From Salvator merianae (lineage: Eukaryota > Chordata > Lepidosauria > Squamata > Teiidae), in contig QVOM02000025.1 in NCBI GenBank assembly GCA_003586115.2, positions 44,746,522 through 44,810,521 of the forward strand: DNA of 64,000 nt. The letters run 5' to 3'. Under the pieces are notes generated by a model. The model was not told where the DNA came from, searched no databases, and was given only the letters and a program-made list of their open reading frames with translations. Positions within the stretch are counted from its first letter, which is position 1, and each line of letters starts with the position of its first letter. Of this stretch, positions 51,601-63,600 are shown piece by piece. The position numbers and the translations under genes were made by a program.

Positions 51601-54600
51601 ATTTTCAGCATGGTTGTTCACATTTTCTGCAGTCCACAATAATCCCTTGAGAGACTTTTAGTCATGCCAGGGAACAGATAATGGTTCTAAGGGAGCCATA
51701 AGCACAGGCAGTCAAATCCCTCCTCACCTGGGGTGAATTGTAATTATTCTTTGTGTCCATTTAAGCCTACTTCATCTTGAGATAATGATACATTTCCAAA
51801 GCTGAAAGCATATTTGAGAAGCTCTGTTTCAGTAGTTGTTAGAAAGTGCTTTTTATCAACACTCAAGGGAGCTGAAATCAAAACATTTAAAACTATGGCA
51901 GCTTTTAGTGTGTTGATTCAGAATGTGTGCCAAAAAAGAAAGTCTGGAACATTTATTAAGAATATTATTTCACTTCAGTTACCTATCTTGGCATTCACAC
52001 CATTTTGCATGATGACATTCTTATTTGATTCAACTATATTTTTAAAAAACTTACCATAATTTCAGCACCTACTGGAATACGTGTTTTAGCTGTACATATT
52101 TTACTTTTTCTTTGTAAGAAAATAACATTCTGTAAATGATCTATGGCTGCTATTGAACATTTCTTTTTCAGCTAGAAGATGACATTATAGCTAAACCAGC
52201 ATATGTGCAGATAATAAGTGACTTTGCTACTCAGCAGGAATTGAAAGACTGGATGATCCTTGAATTTTCTCAGCTTGGGTTTATTGGTAAGCACAGTAAA
52301 AGCATTCAGACTTCAAGGAACCATAAAAGTAGATATGAGGGCTATAGTATACTCTCTGGCTGTGATCAGACATCACTCATTTATTCCACTATATTTGGAT
52401 ATTCCGGAATAAAGCATGAATATCCATTCTTTATTCCAGAATATCCCAATATAGCAGAATAAAATAAGTGATGTCTGGATGCAGCCCCTATGTTTTAAGA
52501 CTTGCATGTTTTTCTTTTGTTGCCATTGTCAACAACATTGCTCCCAAATTTGGGCAATGGTGCATTAATCAATATTAGTTTGTGACCTATATATCTATAT
52601 CTATATCTATATCTATATCTATATCTATATATATATATTGCCATGCTGAAAATTGCAATCAAGTTCGTTTGCTTTTTTCCTTTGAATGAGGCATCTAATG
52701 TCCTAGTGCGCTGTCTAGACACTTTAAGATTTCATTGGATGTGAGTCAGGTTTTGCTTACTATAGTGAAACACCCATGAACAGTTTGTGTGTTTCTGGGT
52801 GCCCTTGAGTGCTAGTGAGCATCCAGACACTCACTAGCACAGTGGATCTGCATGTTCCGGAAATCCAAGCGTTCGTGGACATCTGGAGATGCTCCCAAAG
52901 GCTACTAGATGTGGACAACTAAATCTTTATCCACAGCTGTACTTGGAGCAGCTGGACTGGTCCTGGTACACAGTGTTCACACCTACTTCTGGGTGCAAAC
53001 ATGGAACGCCATGGCACAGCTGTGGATGTGCAGTCATGCACCACATTGCCAGTCACCATGGCAGCAGCCAGACATTTCCACAGCCACTGTCATGGTGTAT
53101 GGCCAACATTTGCATTGCAAGTACTGGAAGCCCAGTTCTAGGCTGTTCCAGTTCTCGCAGTGTGGATGGCTGCTGCATTGCATGGTCTGTTGCACTTTAG
53201 AATGGTAGAATTTTCTAGAGCTCTAGAGCTTCCCCTGCTGCCCATGTTTCCTGATCTGAAAAATCCCAATGAAAGAAATTGCCTCATGACATCTTCCTTG
53301 CAGTGTGGGAAGTTGTGGAGATCAGCTACTGAGAAGCTGAGATTAGATTGTTTACTAACTTTGTTGTTAAGAGAGTTACATCTTTTAATAACATGTTTAT
53401 TTTTAAAAAAAATTACACTAGGTATTTTATATTTCAAAAAATTTAGCTTAAAAAAAAAAGATCAGCTGTCAGGCACATAGTAAGCAGCCCCTCCACTTTT
53501 TTACATTTATAGCAAAGTCTAGCGAAAGACATCGCTGGCAGCCTACAGGTCACTGGAAAGATGAGTTGTGGGATAAAGAACATTTAAAAACAAAAAGCTT
53601 TTTTTTCCTTGAAAAAGAAGATAAGCACAGCAACAAAAAAGCAGCCTGTGAAAGTTTCCCTTGTGTTATTTTTAAAATCATGATCTTTTCTCAGTAGTTG
53701 ACAGGTGGCTTGAAAAAAAAATAGCACTAAATGTAAGGCAGATAATTCAAGCAACGTGGCAAAGTTTCTAAAGAACAATGAATAGGGCAGCCATAGGTTT
53801 TTGCAGGCTTTCAGATTGTTCCATTGAATTGTTGTGATTGAATAAAGGATATAAAACATGACAAAATAAAAGAGGTACCTACTTTATACAATCCTTTAGA
53901 TTGCAGATACTTAGAAGTAGCAAAGAATAGCAACACAGAATACTTGACTGGAGCATATAAACTGCTTTGCAACGAGAAGACACATAGGATCTGTGTCTTT
54001 TGTTGTTCTGCATGGATTAATTTCACCCAGCTAGGGCGGCTTTACAGTTGGGCCTGTCAGAATTGAATACATTTATGTCCTATATTGATTTATTTAAGAG
54101 CTAAGCACTGGAATCAATAGGAGTTAAAAGTGATTGCCTTTGGTTGACTGTGTGTTGAATCTGACAAAGCTGAGAGAGTTCATATCATACAAGAACAATG
54201 AAAAAGGCATTTGGCCATAAATTACATTCAAATAATTGTATTTCACATAAAAAGTTGGGAAAGATTTGGAGTATCAGGCCCCTTACTGTTAAAGCTAGTC
54301 ACCAGGATTTTAAGAGACCTCTGTTCCCATCCTTCAAGATCACAGCACATATGAATACAAGCAAGAGAAGATCTTGTCAGGAACCGCTTATGTAGTTGCA
54401 GCAAAACAATTCTGAAATGAAAATATCTTGGGATACAGAAGGATCCATAAATGGAAATGTGCTACTAGAATAATTATTCCCATTGTTGCAGGCAATGTAT
54501 ATATTATGTAGATAAAAGCAATTCACTACTGAATAGGTACAGTTGATAACATTGGTATGATTTAGTCTTTGTTGCGAGTAAATATTTTTTTCTCTCCCTT

Positions 54601-57600
54601 TCTGAAAAAAAAAAATGTTTTCAGGAAAATTATTCCGATGCAGAGATTTACCAATGATTGTAGAATTTTTTTTAATGTTCTACAAGGATAAGCCAATTGA
54701 CTGGCTGTTAGACCACTTGCTTTCAGTCAAAGTTTGCAATCCAGAAAAAGATGCAGTAAGTACCATATAAATAACAAATATCAAAAGTCTCACTGAATAT
54801 GTATTGGGGAAGTGTGAAATCTACCAGCCAGTTATATATTTTGGGGGAGGGAAGAATCTGGTTGACTACTTACATAACTAGAATTCTGGGGGAAACTGAA
54901 AATAAATCATTCTGTATTATTGCCAGGAAAACCGCTAGGAATCACTAGGGTTTGAACTTATTTATGTTTTACCTGTATGGAGCAAATTATAAAATAACTT
55001 CAAAATTATTAATAAAGTTTCAGAAATGTTGTTATTAGCAGTTAATTATGCTACCATGAAAAATCTGTTGTACCTACTGTTAATAGTGTTGATATCTTGA
55101 TTCTTGATATAAATTTTTAGTTGGCTTTGGTCAGTTTTTGCCATCTTGGATATTTAATGGATACAGGATTTTATTTTACAAAACAGATCATACAACTGAA
55201 ACACTGAGTCTTCTCCAATGTGGCTGATGGAGAGACTGATGGAATAGCCCTGGAAATTGTTTTTCTCCACTATAAACAAGCATGGGAAATTTCAGCTCCT
55301 CAAAAATCTGATATAAATGATTGATGCACAAGCATCTGCACATCTTTTTCTGTTAGTAATTTCCAGCCAGTTTCAGAACTGGAACTGTTAGTATTTTTCA
55401 GTAGTTTCAGAACTGGAACAAATTGCCATATATAGTTTGTTTTAATAAAAAATACAGTAACTACATCTGCATTGAAATATTAGACTAATTATTTTATCAT
55501 TCCATTGATTTGTCCATAGCTTATAAATTCAACCAATGGTTGAATACCAACAAAACCTTTTACAGTTAGCTAGGAACCTATAGCCAAAATATTGGGTGGC
55601 TGTTTTAAATCTACATGTAATGCTTGAATGCTTAGCTCACTACACCATAACCTTGGCCAATACTCTTGATGCTCAGCAATCACCCTCTTAGGCTCAACAT
55701 TTTGCAATGCAGCATAGACTCTTCAGCATTATGAATATTCTTCAGTGATTGTTCCTCATTAGCCCTTTTTCTTCTGTCTCCTTTGATTTTTCCTTCAAGC
55801 CTCCTTTTTCTCCTCCTCAATTTTATTTTCACACCACTTTCATACTGTCTTACTTCCCAGTACTCAGTTTGTCTCAGAGTATTTCTGAGCCTGTTTACAC
55901 CAGGGTTGTTCAATGTGTATTTCTCCTTTGTGAAGCCTTAGGTTTTTTTATGCACTTGTTCACACATAGGAAAATAATGTGCACGTAAGTGTGTGTTTTC
56001 TACATCTACACTTGCTGATCTTCCAGACCTTGGTTCCCTAACAATTGCTCTTTCCTCTCCTCCTGCCCTATCCTGCTCCTTCTCTCACCTGATGATTTAA
56101 CGCTTCCTCATAAATATTTTTTAATATTTTGGGGGGATGGGTTTTCCATTGCTGCCTCCTGTCTCCTTCCAGCCTGGTGCTCTCTCCTGCCTGCAAAGGT
56201 GCTGTCCCTGAAATGGAACACACAGGATTGTTCTCTTTATTTTATTTTTTTCCCCTCACTCACAAACATAACTGCATGCAGTTTCTGACTCACCACTTGA
56301 TGTTGCACTTGTAAGCAATGCATCCGCAGGGTTTTTTCTCCTCCAATCTGTGCCCTCCCCAAGCTCCCCTACATGTCTGGTGGTATCCCTCAAGGAAAAG
56401 GGTCCTGGATGGCTCCTCTTTCCTTGTGATTATTTTTAGCACTCAAAGCATCTGTGCAACAGTACTTGTAAGTATTTTGGTACATTGACCAAAATAGGGA
56501 ATGTAGCAACCTGACTCCTCTGGGCACTTGGTAATTAAAAACAAGTATCTTTCAAGAGGCGAAGTTCAATAATGCAAGTTCCAGGGCTAGATATGTGAAG
56601 GTGTGGGGATATACCGGAAAATTTTGAAAAACAACACATTTTCCCATTTCCCAGTGAGGTGAAATAGAGCAAAAGGAGGGGGGAGAGCACAATCAAGCAG
56701 TTAACTCGAATTGAAAGAGAAAGACATGAGGGAGAAGTGCCTTAGGGTCTCAGGTCACCAGGCAACCACCATTAGGTATCATGGCAGTTGCCATGGAAGC
56801 TTTGGTAATGAATAATGAATATGAATGGCTGCAAGTGAAATGTTTGCAAACCATAGGAAAAGATGGCAAGAAGGAGAACTTATTACTGAAGTACAGCCAC
56901 AGGGCAAGGGAAAGTTGGAAAACACAACATAGCCACATACTAACGTTCAGTTCTGTCTCCCATCCTTACCACTGCTGAGGTGGGGTTGGGGATGGGGGGA
57001 AGAATAGCCTGAGCATTAGTAGTGAAACAAAAAATAAAAATGGGAGAAATCTGTTTTCTATCCAAAGAAAAGGAAGCACCATCAGCCCAGTTAGGAACAG
57101 TGGGAAAAGCCAGAGGGGAATAAATGTATATCTCCACAAAGGGGGAGGGAGAAGGGACTGATGTACAGCCTGTACTTCTTTCAGACCGAAAGGAAGAACT
57201 GTGAACCTCAGCTCCTGCACAGATGCACACAATTTAGATTAAAAAAAGAAAATAAAGAGGTGAAATATGACATGAAGCAAAATGAGTCATGCTGAGGTGA
57301 ACTCCATACAAAGGGTGAGTGGAGCCTGTGGTAACTTACTCTCAGGTTATGCAACTACTCCCTGAAACTTTCCTCAAATTTTAAATGGTCAGTAAAGGAA
57401 AGATAACATTTTCTTCAACACCTATAGGAAAATCTGGGTACCACACCGTGGTAGCAAGCTAGGCCATAGCTCTAAAGCAGACTGAGGCTTGATATAATCC
57501 AGAAGACCAGACAGCTCAACGTTTAGAGGGGATAAAATGAACAATGGGTAGTTGGGCTTTCAGGAGCATGTTCCCCATGAGCAAGGGTCTGCTTGATGCT

Positions 57601-60600
57601 GCAGAAAATTGGAGGTACGATCACCATCTCCTTGAAGCAATGTACGGTGCTTTAATCCCAGGTCAATGTTTTTTCCATCACAGGGCTAAAAGCTTCCTCC
57701 ACAAATAACTCCTAAGAATGTGCATTCATATTCTGTTTTGTTTTCCATATCAATAAACCTAAGCATCGAACACAATCAATTCATTATAACCATGATATAG
57801 TAAATGTGATTTATTCATCTTTGATTCAGTTGCAAAGCTAAGCTAATATTGTGAGGAACTGAGATGCAGCTGTATGTCTTGTCCCTTTCTTCTATTTATC
57901 ATATAAAATGGTTTTTTTTCCAGAAACACTGTGAAAGACAGAAGTCTTCTTTGCGCATCCGTTATAGGCCATCTCTCTTTCAGCATGTGGGAACTCATTC
58001 ATCTTTATCAGGAAAAATACAGAGACTGAAAGTAAGACCCCTTTGGTTTCATTCTTTCTCCAAATACATAATGGAGAATAAATTGTAAGAATCTCATATA
58101 TCTGACATAGATCTAGAAGTGAAAAGAAATTCTATCCTGATCAGAAAGTTGTTGAGTGTCCGCTCTCTGCTGTAGTAAACAAAACTGTCTGTTTCAACTG
58201 TCACCTATAGAGCGAAGAAGTATCATTGCATTCTTAACGAAGGGCTGAAAAAATGTTGAAAATAATGTCTCACATTCATAAGCTGAAAATGCTAGAGTCC
58301 TGTATACATCCCACTCTGAGTCTAAATAAGCTAAACTGTGTGTACTACCTAATATAATTTAGAGTTGCAAGACATAAATAATTGCATCTTCAAGAGTGTC
58401 CATGCTGAATCAGTCAGATACCTCATCTTCAATGGTAGCAGGAATTACTGCATTCTTAATCACAGAAGATCTACTTCTTTCCCTCCAAATGTTCTAAGGT
58501 CATCTTGGGTCTTTCACCTTGAAGGGTGTATTTAGTGAGAGCTCAAAAGGTTTTTTCCTTGCTTTACTCCTTACTGTTTTTAAGTTGAACTGCAGGTTGC
58601 TGCTCTTGCTTCCTATTTAGGCTATTGTTTTCTCCACCCTCTTCAAGAAAGAGCAGCTCCCTCCTGGTTTCATGTTACGAGGAAGAGCTGGCTTTAACTT
58701 TTTAGCTGTTGCAACTGGACTCTAAGAGAGGGTTGATGTTTCAGTTTTGCATGTATTCAGTGCCTCTCAGCCTTCACTCACTAAACAGCACTGAGAAATA
58801 CATTTTAAGGCTGATGTTGGTGCCTCTTAACCATGAAATCATCATCCAGTACGCAAACACTGTAGAAGAAGGTGATTCTGTCTGTGTTGCCTGACAGCAA
58901 TTTATAGCATCAGTCAGCAATCATTGCTGACTCTGGTCATTTACTTAAAAAAAAAAGAATAATCTGACCCTAGCCTCTGATACTTGCAAATAGTTGGTGA
59001 GGAAGCTTAATTTAGCCAGTGATATCAGCAAACTGCTTATGAGAGGTATTGACAGCCCTGATTATAATGGAGCAGGCAGCTGATAGGTTCAACAGCAACA
59101 TGTCTGGTTTACCAAACAGGTTGTTAGAGTTTTAAAAAAAATATAACAGTAAGGCCAATGTGGTATATGCAGCCCCCATGACATTAACATAACATCTGGT
59201 AAAATCTCACCTTTGTGATAAGGGACACAAGGATGAGAACTATACAGTGTGGAAGAAATATGTGGAATCAAATAATTGTTCACAGGATGGACTAATTGGA
59301 ATGAGACTCATTTTACATAGGAAAGACATAGATGCAAAGAAAATCAGGAAGATATGTCACATAATAGGAACAGATTCAAACTATGGGCCATTCATGTTAA
59401 ATATAAATATCAAGGCACATGGTACAGACGCAGATATACTGTACACAAAGGCAAAAAAGTTATTAAAACCTGACATAAAGAAAAAAAGAAATAGTCAAGT
59501 AAGTAAGTATAAAAGAGTGAGAAAGGGTTAAAGGACAAGGAAAGATAAGGAAGGCAATTTCACTTTCAACAGTTCAGTAAAGTAAGTTTAATTGAGCGCA
59601 GCTGGTGAAAGATAATGTCAACTGAACATGGTGTTCAAACACTGAAATGTATTGTCTAATATTGTACATGCTGCCAGTGAGTTTTATACTGTTTTATTTT
59701 ATCACTCAGTGATCTGGATTAAACTTAATAACATTTCTGAAGTGTTAATTATGGTTGTGGCTATATGTTTATAATGCCTTTGAATATACACTTATGTCTT
59801 ACAGGATAAAGATTTTGCCAAAAATTCATTGTTTAAAGTACATATTAACCCTCCTGCAGAAGTGACTACAACTCTGAAAATATTCCAGCATTTTACTCTA
59901 GAAAAGGCTTATAAAGGAGTGGAATGTTTCTGGGCTTTGGCTCCTGTTGCTGGAGATTATATTCTGTTCACGTTTTGGCAGTCATTGAAAATAGAAAAGT
60001 ATGTACATTACTGTGATAATAAAATACTTCCGTTGATATGTTTCACACCATTCTTGATAAGAAAACAGCCTATGGGGAACAGATTAATCACTCAACCATT
60101 TCACTAATTAGTGTGACCAGACTTCTTCTGTGTTTATTATTTTAACACAATATGAACATCACGGAGTGGGAAAATCTTGCAAGCAGTTGTCATGCACTCT
60201 TTTGCTTTCTCCACAATCTGCATTTGCTTCTTCTTCCAAATCTATTGCTAGAGAACATTTAAAACTTATGATAAAAGTGTGGTAAAAAGTATTATCAGTA
60301 CTGAATTTTAGGGACAAATTGAATGATACATATAAATAATGTGTTTTATAGGTATCTTTTTAGAAGTGGAAATATGGAGCATCCCGGAGATAAACTATTT
60401 AATGCTACAATTGAAGTTCTACCTGATGGCGTAAGTATCTCAGCTCTGAGATGAACAAGATTTTATTAATAACATCATGAAGAGGAAGTACTGGGTTTTC
60501 TTAATATTCTTAAGAGAATTCCTTGCCTGTGAGGTGTTAATAGGAGACAATTTTACCAAAATACTAGTGATAAAGATTTCTTTTTCTGGTTTATCCTGTT

Positions 60601-63600
60601 CATTGATAGCTTCTATTCTGACTTCAGCATGCCAGGCTAGTAACTGATAGTGGTGGTACCAGAATCTTTCTTTTTTTAATTTATTCAATAACATATAACA
60701 CATATACATACAGATATAAACAACACAAACACAACAGCTTAATCAGAGTTGGTGGGAAAAAATGAGCTCAGAACAAATGATACATCCAGGACAGAAGAGA
60801 CTGATCTAGCTGGGACTGCCAGAAGAAATGGTTGCCAGACATTATAATAATCCATAATAGTCGGAAGGCTTTGCATTTGTTTGTATGGACAAGCTATTAG
60901 TTTGAGAGATGACGAATGCCAAACACAAGAATATCAATGCTCAATAGCAAACAATTTATGGTCCTTCCAACCCTGAACAATGACTTGTCGAGCAGCTGTG
61001 AAAAGAAAATCTAACAAAATTTTGGTAGTACTAGTGGGCTGTTTCTTCAGTGGCCAATACTGCAACAAACATAACTGAGGTGAAGGATCCACGTCAATAT
61101 GTATAATGTCTTTGATTTCAGAAAAAAACTGTACCCAGAAAGAGTCAACAACCTTGCATTCCTGTCACATACAAAAATAAAGGCCTTTAGCTTTCATACA
61201 ACGCCAAAAAGTGGGTGAAACTGACTGTATCATATATGACAATTGACAAGGGGTATGATACCATTTATACAATAATTTCAGATTAGCTGTGGTACCAGAA
61301 TTTTGATCGATGCACTCTGTGTAACCATAGCAGAAAATAGTTTAGATGAGCTTTTGGCTGCCCAGTGTACTCCAGTGGTTTTGAGTTACAACCAAGTCCC
61401 AGCAAGTACTATCAGAAAGAAAGACTTATAGAGAAAATGAAGTTTTCCTACTAAAAAACTAGCCCTCCAAATGCTGTTGATTTGAATACTCATCAGCCCG
61501 AGTCAACAAGAAAACTATAGTCTGAAACACCACAGTTGCCCCACCGTTTTGTAGTCAGTCAGTTGATTTAGAAATATTTGTAAACACATTAGCAGAATCT
61601 TAGACCGCGTGCCGATACAACATTTAATCAGTTTACAGGCCGTCTTCAGCTCCTGCTGGCCCGACATGATCTTGCCTTTCCATAGTTTTTCTGGTCCAAA
61701 TTGGCGAAAACCGGACTACTTTGTATTCGGATTTAATGAGTTCTCAAGCCATTCCAGATCACTAGCCTGCTTTACTTCGCGATGTGAGAATGGGGAAGGA
61801 AACTATTTGAGAGGGAACGTACTTTGGGGGGGGCGTGCAGAGGGAGGGCTTCCTATTTCGTGCCATTCAATGACAGACTTTGTGGGCAGGCAGGAAGCAC
61901 AGTAGTTTCTTCTGCCTCCATTATCCCCCCTTCCGTTGCTGCCAGGAGAAAAGAAAACCATCCTCCTTTTACTGCAGCCAATCACGGACTGCACAAGGAG
62001 GAGAATTTGATGAGGCAGAAATTTGGTGGAGGCAGAAAAGGTACTGTTTCTCCTTGCCAAGCACAGGAAACATCAGTGTGAGAATGAGTAAGTACGAATT
62101 GAGTCCATGTTAAAATGTAACTGTGGGAATGATCAGAAGATGAATTCAGTCCTTGTACTCTTCCGATATGGATTAAATTTACGATGTCGGACTGCGACCT
62201 TACTGCCTATACTCTTGCACTGTATTCTTGCTCAGGAGTGCATCAATGAAAAAGGGAACTTTGAATTAAAATAGTATTTCAAAAATATTTTAAAAGTGTA
62301 AGAATTTGAATGTATTAAAAAGTTTTGGCATGTGTAGCTGGAAAATAAAAGCCAATTTTACTAGGACTCAAATAATACAAAGGGTATGGAGGGTGACAGT
62401 ATAGATATTTTGCATGTGAGAAATTGAAAATATAAGAAGGTGCATTAAACTCTGCACGCCGTGTAAGTATACTTGCTCTTGGAAGTACAGACAAAGGACA
62501 ATGCTCATGTTTCGGAAGATTTACAAAACACAGAACAGTGATACTTGTATTTACTGTATGAAAAGTGGCTGGAACTTTTTTTTAATGTTTGTTCCAGGAG
62601 GTAGACATACAGTCTGCAGGAAGCAATGCACAGCGTTTTAAAATCATAAAAACTGAGGATGGATATTTTCAAATAGGTAAGAAGAAACCTAAGACTAATC
62701 CTGTTTGGTTTGTTTGTTCTACTAAATTTCAGTATTGCTGCCAATTTAGCAATTATTGGTACAGAGGTTTTAGTCTTTATGCTAATATAAACAAAATGAA
62801 ATAAGTCATTCAGTGTTTGTGCTTAAATTCGCCCAAAGCCACATTACCTCTGGGACAAATATGCACTTTGTAGATGCTTAATAAATAGGCCACGAAATAA
62901 ACATTGCTGCAGAAACTCCCAAATAACTCTATAAGTATTCTATACTGCTGAATGTTGATACTTGAAAGAGAAAAAAGCTAATCCCATAGAAGGGGGAATA
63001 AAGTGGAGTCCTTGTGATGAGCTCCAAGAATGTCTCTTAATTTTCTCACTAGTTGCTGTCCCATAACTTTAAGTGACTGTACTGTATCTGGACTCTGTCC
63101 CAGGCGGGGTTATGCCATAAATCCCTTAGGTAAGTGTACAGCCTAACACCAGGCTGTGCTCCCCTCAGGATGTTCCACATTAAAGTTCTCTTCATCTTAG
63201 GCAATAGCATTTTCCCCTCCATGCCGTTTACTTTGAGTTTGTCACTCTGTTTCCAAGTAAGCAGTTCTATATTGGGTGAGATTCAGTGCATGATTCTGCC
63301 ACTTGGTTAAATCCCAGAGTATAGGTACCAGAACCTGATCAATGCTTGGTGATTTACTAGTCTGTTAGGCCACTAACCTGAAGACATAAGGATGACAACT
63401 AAAGTTATTAAGCTATATTGCTGGTGATCGATAGTAAACCAAGTAGAATAAAGTAACAGTTCCCCTTCTCTAGTGTACTCCTTGGTCCTTCCCAACTTGA
63501 ATCCACTTGAAGGCACAAACTAACTCTTCCCTCCCTTGACATCTCTGCATATCTGTACCCACTTCCTTCTAGCATCTTTGCATGTCGAACTATTTCTGTC

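Larger units (their letters stand above)
49173..52171 (+). other. intron 6 of the visible gene
   Basis: 3.0 kb. It holds a polypyrimidine tract (50,138-50,205), a MITE-like element (50,551-50,890) and an AAAT-type repeat (51,440-51,482). Nothing else was recognised. Confidence 0.65.
52287..54624 (+). other. intron 7 of the visible gene
   Basis: 2.3 kb. A foldback MITE starts 72 bp into the intron and a TATATC microsatellite follows. An 11-bp hairpin (gtgctagtgag / ctcactagcac) lies at 52,809-52,840. Confidence 0.65.
60431..62597 (+). other. intron 11 of the visible gene
   Basis: 2.2 kb. About 60% is repeat: an L1 insertion (60,666-61,288) and copy 2 of the unclassified repeat (61,601-62,233). 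Confidence 0.65.

Noticed and set aside
59247..59531. 94-codon lysine-rich open frame
   Set aside because: No recognised domain, no splice sites and no agreement with gene phase; it may be chance or an old LINE piece.
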